Notes: generated by a model not told the origin, from the letters alone. A stretch of 11,214 nt of DNA from Actinomycetes bacterium (GCA_021823045.1 JAKAPB010000029.1:1-11214); one strand, 5' to 3'. Positions 1-6,685 are shown, counted from the stretch's first letter. Program-made: numbers and translations.

Positions 1-294
1 GTCTAAATGTGAAGCCAGGGCCGTTGCGTCTGCGAGGGTGAGAGTTGAAGCCGATCCCAGGCCACCTCGGACTCCGCCAGTGCCCGTAGAGCTACCAGGC
101 GAAACTACCAATAAGTTACTTCCTAGAGAGGAGACGGCGGCTGTAACCTTAGCTTGGGATCCTTCGCCCAGCCCAACTGTAATGATTACAGCTGCGATAC
201 CGATTAATATCCCTAGCACCGTTAGTAGGGACCTTGACCGATGGGTTGCAATCGCTTCGATTGATGCCCTTAAGGTCTCTCTAAGGCTCATCAT
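1..294 (-). CDS. MacB/FtsX-type ABC transporter permease, N-terminal part (cut by window edge)
   Basis: Only the first 98 codons are in the window; the gene continues past position 1. It would be the membrane subunit of the export ABC system encoded with the two genes upstream. The translation begins [20 protein letters not shown], followed by a hydrophobic helix (about residues 22-42, LLTVLGILIGIAAVIITVGL) and then GEGSQAKVTAAVSSLGSNLL. This is the classic start of MacB-family permeases: short cytoplasmic helix, first membrane segment, then a periplasmic-core-type (MacB_PCD) domain opening with the 'LGSNLLVV' stretch. A Ser/Gly-rich loop follows at about residues 66-80. The start codon lies inside the ATPase stop (ATGA overlap at 291-294), and a second in-frame ATG at 291-289 is equally possible. 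Known members act with an ATPase and an adaptor to move peptides, antibiotics or lipoproteins; the substrate here cannot be read from the sequence. Confidence 0.9.
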   Translation of the reverse strand, partial: MMSLRETLRASIEAIATHRSRSLLTVLGILIGIAAVIITVGLGEGSQAKVTAAVSSLGSNLLVVSPGSSTGTGGVRGGLGSASTLTLADATALASHLD

Positions 295-1127
295 CTGTGA
301 CCCATCGATCCACCCGATGGCTCGGATCCCTCCTGGGGCTGCGCAGGCGGAGCGGCTCCGGCAAAAGTAGTTCCGGTACCCACAAAAATGAGCTCCGGTG
401 GGCCGTCACCTACAACTACCCCATCGCGCATCCTCACCACTCGAGAGGCAACTTTTGCTACGTCTGGTTCATGGGTAATCAAGACTACCGTGCGCCCAGC
501 GCGATGAAACTCCCCAAACCAACCGAGCACCTCCTCAGACGATGCCGAGTCGAGATTCCCCGTTGGTTCATCCGCCAATATGACGGTAGGATCGGTGACT
601 AAAGCCCTGGCGATAGCGACCCGCTGCTGTTGGCCACCGGAGAGCTGAGTCGGTCGGTGGTGCCGCCGATCCGCGAGACCAACACGGCGAAGTGCCTCTA
701 TCGCTCGAACCCTCCTGTCAGTTGGATTCAAGCCTGCATAGACCAGAGGTAGTTCGACGTTACTCACTGCGGTCAAATGTCGAAGCAGGTGAAACTGCTG
801 AAATACGAAACCGATGTACCGATTACGAATCCTCGCTAGCTCGGCTTCATCCAGATTAGAAACGTCCCTCCCAGCGAGCCTATACCTCCCCGAGGTCGGG
901 GTGTCGAGACATCCGATGATATGCATCAAGGTCGACTTACCGGATCCTGATGGGGCCATTACCGATAGAAACTCACCTTCCTCGACAACTAGATCCAACC
1001 CACGAATAGCCTCGACCGCCGCTTCGCCAGTGCCGTAGGTTTTGCGCAGCTCAGAAATTTCTATCACGGGGACCGTTCTTCGCCCATCTCTACCCTGTTC
1101 AACTGGGGAATCTTGGCTCACTGTCAT
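291..1127 (-). CDS. ABC transporter ATP-binding protein, MacB/LolD-like family
   Basis: This 278-residue cytoplasmic ATPase powers the neighbouring permease. All nucleotide-binding motifs are present in order: Walker [10 protein letters not shown] (58-66, with Ala where Gly is usual first), Q-loop Gln110 in FVFQQFHLL, signature LSGGQQQR (162-169), Walker B VILADEP with catalytic Glu187, D-loop (about 190-193), and switch His219 in LITHE. The Walker B to LITHE spacing and the [11 protein letters not shown] stretch are typical of the MacB/LolD/FtsE branch. The ATPase core starts near residue 21, so about 20 N-terminal residues are extra and the true start might lie downstream of the first ATG. 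About 35 C-terminal residues, rich in Gly, Pro and Ala, fall outside the usual domain. The start overlaps the adaptor stop by 4 nt (1124-1127) and the stop overlaps the permease start, which indicates a tightly coupled operon. Family assignment is firm; substrate is unknown. Confidence 0.95.
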   Translation of the reverse strand: MTVSQDSPVEQGRDGRRTVPVIEISELRKTYGTGEAAVEAIRGLDLVVEEGEFLSVMAPSGSGKSTLMHIIGCLDTPTSGRYRLAGRDVSNLDEAELARIRNRYIGFVFQQFHLLRHLTAVSNVELPLVYAGLNPTDRRVRAIEALRRVGLADRRHHRPTQLSGGQQQRVAIARALVTDPTVILADEPTGNLDSASSEEVLGWFGEFHRAGRTVVLITHEPDVAKVASRVVRMRDGVVVGDGPPELIFVGTGTTFAGAAPPAQPQEGSEPSGGSMGHR

Positions 1128-3163
1128 CCACCCACGATCGCCCGGCGGACAAAGCCTCCGCCACCACCAAGGCCCTTGCCACCGAAGCCACCACCGAACC
1201 CGCCAGGACTAGATGGAATTGCGAGGGCTCGATTTGCCAAGACGACGCTCTCGCCCAACTTCAAGCCCGAAAGAACCTGAGTGTATTGGGCGTCCGCAGC
1301 ACCAACGGATACTTTTACCCTCTTCTCTTTGTTGGCACTCTTTACCAGAACGTAGCTGAGGGAACCTACGGTATGAACGGCGCTTGTAGGAACGCTCAGC
1401 ACGTTAGTGGCCTGCTTCACGATCAATGCGACTTGGGCGGACGCTCCGGCGAACAGCTGAGGTGCTTTGCTAGTCACCTTGACCCCCGAATAGAGATTCG
1501 GGTTGGCGTCGGTGATTGAAACAACTATCGGATAGCTGGCAACGCCAGAAGTTATCGTCGCTTGAGGGGTGATTTGGGTTACGGTACCGTATACCGGAGT
1601 TGTAGCTCCCGCTGGAACGATCGTAGCCTGCTCCCCGAGCTGGACTTGGGATATCTGGGCGTCACTTACCGAGCCCTGCACCTCGTAGCCACCAGGGGAA
1701 CTCAGTATTATCGCCCCGGTGGGTCCGGTTGAACTTGCGGAGGCTGAAGTACCAGCCGACCCGCTTAGACCCACGGTTATATTGATCTGATCTACAACCC
1801 CGGAGATAGGCGCAACGATTTCTGCCTGGGCCAAGGAGGCCTGGTCGGTAGCTAGAGTCGCTTGATCATTGGCCACTTGCGCTTCGTCCGCCGAGATAGC
1901 TGACTGCGACTGCTGGACCGCCTGGGTGTTCTTTGCCTGAGTCGACGGTATCTGAGACTGTGCGGTCGCAAGCTGGTACTGGTCTGAGGTTACCACTTGA
2001 GTCTGAGAAGTCACCGCCGACTGTGCCTGACTGCACTCAGAAGAGGATGGATCTGCGCTACAACCACCAGATGCGATCGCTTTGTCGAGGTTCAAGGTCG
2101 CCTGGTCGGTGGCTAGTTTTTGGGTAGCGTCGGTAACTGCAAGTTGGGCTTGCGCTAATGAAACTGCGTTTTGGGCTTCGGTATCGGTGAGGGCGGTCTG
2201 AGCATTTGAAAGCGAAGTGGAAGCCGAAGACACCTGGCCTTGGGCAGCAGTGACAGCTTGTGATTCTTGCGTACAAGAAGTTGCACCGGTTCCTGTACTT
2301 CCTGAAGTGCACGCATTCAGCGCTGAGTTAGCTGCGCCTAGTGAAGCAACCGCGTTATTGTAACTAGTCTGGTCCTGAGCAATAGCTGCGTTCGCTGAAT
2401 CGACCGACTGGGTATTTTTCGCCTGGGTAGCGGTCACAGACTCCTGGTCCGATGCAAGATTCTGTTGATCGGTCTGAACGGTAGCTTGCGCCGAAGTGAA
2501 AGCCTGCTGTGCGGAAACGCACTCAGACGACGAGGCGTCGGCCTGGCACCAGTTGTTCGCTATCGCTTGGTCTAAGGTCAATGTGCTCTGGTCAGTAGCT
2601 AGCTTTGCACTGTCCTGTTGCACCGTCAGCTGAGCCTGGGAAAGGCCGTCGCTGTTGGACTGTTCGGTGAGGGGTAGTGCCCCTTCGGCACTTGCGAGAT
2701 TGGCCCTGGCGGCACTTAGGGTGGTCTCAGCCTGGGCGATCTGGTCGTTCAAAGTCGTGGTATCAAGGGTTGCCAAGACCGTGCCAGCTACTACTTTTTG
2801 TCCTGATATGACGTTAATCTTGCTTACAATACCAGTCGTACCAAATAGTAGACCTAAGTCGGTCTGAGGCTCGAGAGTCCCAGTAATTGAGATCTCCTGC
2901 CTAATAGTAGCCAGGCTTACGGGTTCGGTGACCAGGGCGGCACTAGACCTGGGCTTCGTCTCATAGTAGGCGTAAACGGACCCGCCGATTAAAGCAACTA
3001 CCACAAGCCCGGATATGACCCGGTGACCGGCTATTCCCCTTCGGACTCGAGAAAGTCTGGAACGAACCGACCTATTGCGGGTCCCCGAAATTTCAGCTTC
3101 TCTCTCCTCGCCTGATCCGCCGAAGCCGGCTGGATATCCACCTGAATCATCAACCTGGGCCAT
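1124..3163 (-). CDS. HlyD/MacA-like membrane-fusion adaptor with three coiled-coil hairpins
   Basis: This 679-residue adaptor would be anchored in the membrane and link the ABC permease to the cell exterior. In order it has a charged cytoplasmic N-terminus, one membrane helix (about 49-66), the first lipoyl half (about 81-136), a long Ala/Gln/Ser/Thr-rich coiled-coil region (about 165-446), the second lipoyl half starting AEIVAPISGVV (about 447-468), a beta-barrel and membrane-proximal region (about 492-648), and a Gly-rich tail (651-679). MacA is about 370 residues, so the coiled coil is greatly enlarged. The segments at 174-254 and 336-416 are the same sequence twice, with about 46 of 81 residues identical by eye and no gaps. 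Cysteine pairs sit at 206/215, 285/297 and 368/377. I chose the ATG at 3163 because AAGAGG lies 5 nt upstream; an in-frame ATG at 3199 lacks this site. The ATPase gene overlaps the stop by 4 nt. The adaptor role is firm; no outer-membrane partner gene is visible. Confidence 0.92.
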   Translation of the reverse strand: MAQVDDSGGYPAGFGGSGEEREAEISGTRNRSVRSRLSRVRRGIAGHRVISGLVVVALIGGSVYAYYETKPRSSAALVTEPVSLATIRQEISITGTLEPQTDLGLLFGTTGIVSKINVISGQKVVAGTVLATLDTTTLNDQIAQAETTLSAARANLASAEGALPLTEQSNSDGLSQAQLTVQQDSAKLATDQSTLTLDQAIANNWCQADASSSECVSAQQAFTSAQATVQTDQQNLASDQESVTATQAKNTQSVDSANAAIAQDQTSYNNAVASLGAANSALNACTSGSTGTGATSCTQESQAVTAAQGQVSSASTSLSNAQTALTDTEAQNAVSLAQAQLAVTDATQKLATDQATLNLDKAIASGGCSADPSSSECSQAQSAVTSQTQVVTSDQYQLATAQSQIPSTQAKNTQAVQQSQSAISADEAQVANDQATLATDQASLAQAEIVAPISGVVDQINITVGLSGSAGTSASASSTGPTGAIILSSPGGYEVQGSVSDAQISQVQLGEQATIVPAGATTPVYGTVTQITPQATITSGVASYPIVVSITDANPNLYSGVKVTSKAPQLFAGASAQVALIVKQATNVLSVPTSAVHTVGSLSYVLVKSANKEKRVKVSVGAADAQYTQVLSGLKLGESVVLANRALAIPSSPGGFGGGFGGKGLGGGGGFVRRAIVGG
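1826..2671 (-). repeat. Three tandem coiled-coil hairpin units within the adaptor gene
   Basis: Each unit encodes about 80-82 residues. Unit boundaries carry a recurring Thr/Gln-rich turn with an Asn at adaptor residues 170, 250, 332 and 412, spaced 80, 82 and 80. Units 1 and 3 are close copies offset by exactly 162 codons (486 bp; roughly 2359-2644 against 1873-2158). Unit 2 is diverged but keeps the pattern of helix, cysteine, short polar loop, cysteine, helix. This looks like internal duplication of one hairpin. The coordinates cover the whole region from the end of the first lipoyl half to the start of the second. Confidence 0.7.
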
Positions 3164-3636
3164 CAAATCCTCTTGGCGAAATCGAGGTCGGCTAGCCAAT
3201 TGGAGGTTAAAGCTAGCGGCAATCGCTCAGTTAGTTCGAAGGCTTTATCTACGGACAAATGGAAACTAGCTCTATTAAAAACTTCTACTTTCACGAGCCA
3301 AAGCATAGAAAAGACCCCATTAACATTGGGTGTGTCTAATGTATGAGGCCCCACACAATTGAACCCGACTCTCCACTGGATCATTAGCCTCGAAGCGATG
3401 GGGGCGATGAGGGGTGGAGAAAGAACCTTTAAGTGTGAAACCACAAGTTCTCTGCGCCCGAGGCGCCGTGACCCGTCTACTTTACGCTTCTGCTGCGACT
3501 GTCCCATTGCTATGGGGCCGACATGCAGCCGGACGCTCCTAATACCCTTCCCCGCCATTTCGTCTGATCATGGAGACGTCGTGTTGAACCCCTGTTTTGC
3601 CGTAACTTCCCACCCGATAATAATGAAGGCGGAATT
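3164..3636. promoter_or_regulatory. Divergent intergenic region between the transporter operon and the two-component genes
   Basis: This 473-bp interval separates two divergent operons and must hold both promoters, and probably the response-regulator binding site. On the plus strand a good -10-like hexamer, GATAAT (3616-3621), lies just ahead of the regulator start, but I see no convincing -35 at 17 nt. On the minus strand the pair TTGGCT and TAATAG, 18 nt apart, is weak. Two overlapping ORFs in the interval (minus 3163-3558, plus 3359-3640) resemble nothing I recognise and I do not call them genes. No clear operator repeat was found by eye. Confidence 0.5.
3626..3632 (+). promoter_or_regulatory. 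Ribosome binding site of the response regulator
   Basis: AAGGCGG lies 4 nt before the ATG at 3637 and supports that start. If the GATAAT at 3616-3621 is a real -10 box, the leader would be only about 10 nt long. Confidence 0.55.
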
Positions 3637-4329
3637 ATGAAACTCCTGGTAGTAGAGGATGAAAGCAAGATGTTGGAACTGCTAAGCCGTGGCCTCAGCG
3701 AAGCAGGTTTCGAGGTTGACGTCGCGTCCGATGGCGCGACTGGCCTTCAAATGGCGCTGGACAACTCCTACAATCTCATGGTCCTCGATGTCATGCTCCC
3801 TTTTATAGATGGATTCGAGGTCTGCCGTCAGATCCGAAAGCAGGGAAAGACCGCCTCTATCCTGATGCTGACCGCCAAGTACGAAATTGATAGCCGCATT
3901 TTAGGACTCGACTCTGGCGCAGATGACTATATGGTCAAGCCGTTCAGCTTTGCCGAACTACTCGCCCGACTACGTGCACTGGTTCGTCGCGGAACCCAGA
4001 ATTGGCCGCGCTACATCGAAAAAAATGGGGTCAGGATAGACGTGCTGAACAGAAAAGTGAGCTACTCCTCTACCGACGTCGTCCTAACGGCAACCGAATT
4101 TGACCTCTTTAAGTGTCTATTCGAAAAGAGTGACGCCGCTATATCTCGTGCCAGAATTCTCGAGGAGGTTTGGGAGTTCCCCTTCAATGGGTCCTCCAAC
4201 ATCGTAGATCAGTACGTCGGGTACTTGCGAAAGAAACTGTCGCCTCTTTCAAATGTTGTAAGTATTGAAACGGTCCGAACCCTCGGCTACAGAATGGTCT
4301 TCAAACCCATCGAAAGAGGTACGAAGTGA
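3637..4329 (+). CDS. OmpR/PhoB-family DNA-binding response regulator
   Basis: This 230-residue cytoplasmic regulator is phosphorylated by the downstream kinase and binds DNA. The receiver domain (1-118) has the acidic pair Glu7-Asp8, phospho-acceptor Asp51 in LMVLDVMLPFIDG, Thr79 in MLTAK and Lys101 in the MVKPFSF motif, all as in active receivers. The winged-helix domain (about 128-224) shows LTATEFDLFKCL, the recognition-helix region SSNIVDQYVGYLRKKL, and the ending IETVRTLGYRMVF, typical of OmpR-type effector domains. Length is normal for the family. The start is fixed by AAGGCGG just upstream. The gene lies divergent from a MacAB-like export operon, which is its most likely target, and leads an apparent operon with the 87-codon ORF and the kinase. 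The next ORF starts with GTG inside the stop region (4326). The signal sensed cannot be deduced. Confidence 0.96.
   Translation: MKLLVVEDESKMLELLSRGLSEAGFEVDVASDGATGLQMALDNSYNLMVLDVMLPFIDGFEVCRQIRKQGKTASILMLTAKYEIDSRILGLDSGADDYMVKPFSFAELLARLRALVRRGTQNWPRYIEKNGVRIDVLNRKVSYSSTDVVLTATEFDLFKCLFEKSDAAISRARILEEVWEFPFNGSSNIVDQYVGYLRKKLSPLSNVVSIETVRTLGYRMVFKPIERGTK
4314..4319 (+). promoter_or_regulatory. Ribosome binding site inside the regulator gene, serving the GTG at 4326
   Basis: AAGAGG ends 6 nt before a GTG codon that overlaps the regulator TGA stop. This well-placed site is the main reason to take the following 87-codon frame seriously. Confidence 0.45.
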
Positions 4330-4589
4330 TCAGAATCACCCATAGATTCCCCTTCCCCGAGCCGGAAAGGATGCCCCCAATCCTTCGCATTCTTTCAATT
4401 CAGCCAACGGAATCGCTCGAGACCAGCCATTTACCCAAAAACCATCCACTTTGTGCTGGTGGATGTGGTCGTTTAGCCTTGGTCGTCGGTGGGGTATCGG
4501 GTTTTCAGTACGGAAAAGTGGTAATCGATTATCGAAAATACGAACGAGTGGCTCAATCAGCCACCATTGCCAAGAAGCTAGTTAGCTAA
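4326..4589 (+). CDS. Hypothetical small protein between response regulator and kinase
   Basis: I do not recognise this 87-residue product. The frame begins at a GTG overlapping the regulator stop, with AAGAGG 6 nt upstream, and its TAA ends 3 nt before the kinase ATG. It therefore fills the whole gap and would couple translation of the two genes. The N-terminal half is Pro-rich and basic. Residues 42-60 hold two cysteines (Cys43 and Cys47, spaced CxxxC) followed by a short hydrophobic run, LALVVGGVSGF, too short for a confident membrane helix. The C-terminus (about 61-87) is charged and could be helical. It may be a small accessory protein of the two-component system, or an untranslated spacer that stays open by chance. 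An in-frame ATG at 4371 is an alternative start. The position and the binding site favour translation; composition is not decisive. Confidence 0.42.
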   Translation: MIRITHRFPFPEPERMPPILRILSIQPTESLETSHLPKNHPLCAGGCGRLALVVGGVSGFQYGKVVIDYRKYERVAQSATIAKKLVS

Positions 4590-4592
4590 AAG

Positions 4593-5999
4593 ATGAAGAT
4601 AAGAACTCGTTTGACCCTGTTGCTCGTAGTGGCAACTTCGATCATCTTCTGTGTAAGTGCATTCTTGATGGTTCAGCTCCTAACTCGAAACCTATACGCT
4701 ACCCTCGACAAGAGCCTCGTAAACCGAGTCCACTTTCTCACCACAACTCTTACCGAAAAGGAGCATGGAGTCTCCACACGGCCAACACCTCTCGACCGAC
4801 CGCTCACCCTCGGAGGAACCCGAATCATTCCCTTAGTCCAACTCGTCTCTAACCAAAATCGAGTCGTTGCCAGCTTTCCAACCGGATCTAGTACTCCGCT
4901 TTTACCCTCCACCACCGTTTCACAAGCAGCTCGCCATGCCGTCTTCCTAAATGCAACTCCAAAGGGCTACTCCGGAGAATACCGTTTCCTGCTGGAACCT
5001 TCCTCATTGGAACCGAACAGGATCCTCGTCATAGCGAGGCCAATGGGCGCCGATGCCGAGACCATAGGGCGACTGAAAGAGTTTCTATGGCTAGGTTGGT
5101 TGCTGATCATGTTGCTCGCCGCCTTCGCCGGGAATATCCTCTCTAGAAAGGCATTGGCTCCCATAGAGCACATCCGACAACAGGCCGAATCCATTGATGC
5201 AGGGACTGAAAACATAGAACTGGAAATACCAAATACCGCCGATGAAGTCGAGGCACTCGGCAAAACGATGAATGCCCTTCTCCTGAGATTGCACAAGGTG
5301 TTTTCGGAGCAGCGTACTTTTTTGTCTAACGCTGCTCATGAGCTCAGAACCCCATTGGGGTCCCTCCTTCTCGAGCTGGAGTTAGCCGACCAAGCTTCAA
5401 GAACCAAGGAGGACCTGGCCGAGGCCGTAAAGGGTGCACTTTCAACGACTCAAGCTATCGCAAAGCTAACAGATGACCTCTTCCTGCTCGCAGTTCTTGA
5501 CGAGCGGGGAGGAGACACCGTCCGCGAGAGTGTTGACCTGGTTGAAATCGTGTATCAATCAGCCTCGATGAGAGAGGATCTCGCCCACAAAAAGGGCATA
5601 ACCATTGATGTACTTGGCCTAGATCATGCTGCGGCAAAAGTAGATCCAATGCAGATTCAGTTCGCAATCGGGAACCTACTCGACAACGCGATCAGACATT
5701 CTCCTCCTCAGGCCAGAGTGGCGGTTTCAGTTGAAGCAGTCGACGACAAGTTTCGAATATCAGTAACTGACCAGGGGGAAGGTTTCCCCCAAGACTTTCT
5801 GCCAGTAGCTTTTGACCGCTTTTCCAGGCCAGATAATGCACGCAACAGAAAGAACGGTGGAGCGGGGTTGGGCCTCGCCATGGTCAAAGCTATCGCCGAG
5901 GCACACGGAGGAAATGTCGAAATAGCAAGCGGAATTAGCCCGCCCACCACCGTGATTATTTCCATACCAGTAGTCCTCGAAGAGCCCCGAAAGGAATAG
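4593..5999 (+). CDS. Membrane sensor histidine kinase (HAMP, HisKA, HATPase_c)
   Basis: This 468-residue kinase senses an outside signal and phosphorylates the regulator encoded upstream. It has a membrane helix at about 8-30, an extracytoplasmic domain of about 130 residues, and a second helix at about 164-184. A HAMP linker (about 185-238) and the dimerisation domain follow, with phospho-acceptor His249 in NAAHELRTPLG. The ATP-binding domain shows the N box NLLDNAIRHS (361-370), the G1 box DQGEGF (393-398), FDRF (407-410) and the G2 box GAGLGLAMV (423-431). All are intact, so kinase activity is expected. The extracytoplasmic domain has no motif I recognise. There is no strong ribosome binding site before the ATG, and the preceding frame stops 3 nt upstream, so translation may depend on reinitiation. 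An array of 18-bp repeats begins 39 nt after the stop. Confidence 0.96.
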   Translation: MKIRTRLTLLLVVATSIIFCVSAFLMVQLLTRNLYATLDKSLVNRVHFLTTTLTEKEHGVSTRPTPLDRPLTLGGTRIIPLVQLVSNQNRVVASFPTGSSTPLLPSTTVSQAARHAVFLNATPKGYSGEYRFLLEPSSLEPNRILVIARPMGADAETIGRLKEFLWLGWLLIMLLAAFAGNILSRKALAPIEHIRQQAESIDAGTENIELEIPNTADEVEALGKTMNALLLRLHKVFSEQRTFLSNAAHELRTPLGSLLLELELADQASRTKEDLAEAVKGALSTTQAIAKLTDDLFLLAVLDERGGDTVRESVDLVEIVYQSASMREDLAHKKGITIDVLGLDHAAAKVDPMQIQFAIGNLLDNAIRHSPPQARVAVSVEAVDDKFRISVTDQGEGFPQDFLPVAFDRFSRPDNARNRKNGGAGLGLAMVKAIAEAHGGNVEIASGISPPTTVIISIPVVLEEPRKE

Positions 6000-6038
6000 T
6001 TATGATCTAAAAACTCTCAAATTCCTCAGCACCAACGT

Positions 6039-6135
6039 TTGCAACAGTGTCAACCATTGCAACAGTGTCAACCATTGCAACAGTGCCAACCATTGCAACA
6101 GTGCCAACCATTGCAACAGTGCCAACCATTGCAAC
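6039..6135. repeat. 18-bp tandem repeat array, five full units plus a partial
   Basis: The unit is TTGCAACAGTGYCAACCA. Full copies start at 6039, 6057, 6075, 6093 and 6111, and a truncated TTGCAAC follows at 6129. Copies 1 and 2 carry T at the variable position and copies 3 to 5 carry C; otherwise they are identical. Each copy begins with the palindrome TTGCAA, so six such palindromes recur every 18 bp on the same helical face pattern. Copies are directly adjacent without spacers, so this is not a CRISPR array. One frame would encode a repeated IATVPT hexapeptide, but it has no start codon and a stop precedes it. Confidence 0.95.
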
Positions 6136-6138
6136 TTG

Positions 6139-6170
6139 GGTCGGTGACTTTATCGTCTAAACGATCGACC
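6139..6170. terminator. Imperfect hairpin after the repeat array, possible terminator
   Basis: ATCGT (6152-6156) and ACGAT (6161-6165) pair around the loop CTAA. An outer pair, GGTCG (6139-6143) with CGACC (6166-6170), extends the stem across an 8-nt bulge. No run of T follows on the plus strand, so this is a poor intrinsic terminator. It is the only sizeable stem I found between the kinase and the following region. Confidence 0.22.
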
Positions 6171-6259
6171 AACCTTGACGATCTCCCGCCCTAAAGGAAG
6201 GTGACCCTCGACTCCGCTTGGACCGGACGTAGTCGCCGGTCCTCACTCGCTCTACCTTC

Positions 6260-6586
6260 TTACTCGCCGATATTGGCCGGAATATCTGCTGGTCTTGTAA
6301 TTTCAGAAATTGAGCCAATGGTTGGACTGGAACCGCCACGAAGCATAATCAGCTTCCTGATGACGGCTTGTTGGTACTTGGCGAGTTCAACTTTACAAAT
6401 CGTTCTCGCTCTTGACAGCCCTATGGTTTCCAGATTACCGAAACGAGAGACAAGTAGCCTGATAGCTAAGGGCCACCTTGGTTTTCTTCTGCCGCTGACT
6501 GCAAGCTGACCGAGGCCTAGTTCCTCTTTATCTACATCAGCTAGCACTTCCCAAAAAGCCTCCCTCAAACGACTTTCATTTGGCAC
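6260..6586 (-). CDS. Unrecognised 108-codon ORF, doubtful
   Basis: A GTG at 6586 lies 5 nt after GAGG on the minus strand and opens a 108-codon frame. The predicted product starts VPNESRLREAFWEVLADVDK and is mixed in composition. Its basic middle section (about 30-75) reads RRKPRWPLAIRLLVSR and onward, with a plausible amphipathic pattern. No family is recognisable and no neighbour shares its strand. A TAG immediately precedes the start. An overlapping plus-strand frame (6201-6509) shows that openness here is not strong evidence. It may be an orphan gene, a gene fragment or chance. Confidence 0.2.
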   Translation of the reverse strand: MPNESRLREAFWEVLADVDKEELGLGQLAVSGRRKPRWPLAIRLLVSRFGNLETIGLSRARTICKVELAKYQQAVIRKLIMLRGGSSPTIGSISEITRPADIPANIGE

Positions 6587-6596
6587 CTAGGCCTCG
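6511..6596. repeat. 10-bp perfect inverted repeat, 66-bp spacer
   Basis: CGAGGCCTAG (6511-6520) is the reverse complement of CTAGGCCTCG (6587-6596). The core AGGCCT is itself palindromic. A related CTAGGCC occurs again near 6651. No transposase frame lies between the arms, so an insertion sequence is unlikely. Confidence 0.4.
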
Positions 6597-6616
6597 TCAC
6601 CGGTTCAAAGGAGCAA

Positions 6617-6685
6617 ATGCCAGGGCGTATTTTGCAAGTGCGCACATCAGCTAGGCCAGCTAGTCAACCAAGCAAGGGTGGGTGA
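6617..6685 (+). CDS. Possible 22-codon peptide with a strong ribosome binding site
   Basis: AAAGGAG (6607-6613) lies 3 nt before the ATG at 6617. It is one of the best Shine-Dalgarno matches in the window, though the spacing is short. The frame ends at the TGA at 6683-6685 and encodes a basic, Ser/Arg-rich peptide starting MPGRILQVRTSARP. No function is suggested and no structured attenuator is visible downstream. A chance match is quite possible. Confidence 0.2.
   Translation: MPGRILQVRTSARPASQPSKGG

Noticed and set aside
3163..3199. Adaptor start at the upstream ATG (3199)
   Set aside because: The 12 extra residues have no binding site ahead of them, while AAGAGG is correctly placed for the ATG at 3163.
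3163..3558. 131-codon minus-strand ORF ending on the adaptor start codon
   Set aside because: It has no ribosome binding site, resembles no family and occupies the region where both divergent promoters should be. A competing plus-strand frame (3359-3640) is equally open, so openness alone is weak evidence.
3359..3640. 93-codon plus-strand ORF overlapping the response-regulator start
   Set aside because: It begins at a TTG with no binding site and its Arg/Pro/Cys-rich composition looks like chance translation.
6039..6135. CRISPR array
   Set aside because: The repeats are 18 bp, directly adjacent and have no unique spacers; no cas gene is near.
6201..6509. 102-codon plus-strand ORF in the gene-poor interval
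   Set aside because: It lies antisense to the doubtful minus-strand ORF, has no family resemblance and no convincing start; the hydrophobic look follows from the opposite frame.
6601..6613. tRNA T-arm-like GGTTCAAAG
   Set aside because: No flanking 5-bp stem, acceptor stem or anticodon arm could be assembled around it.
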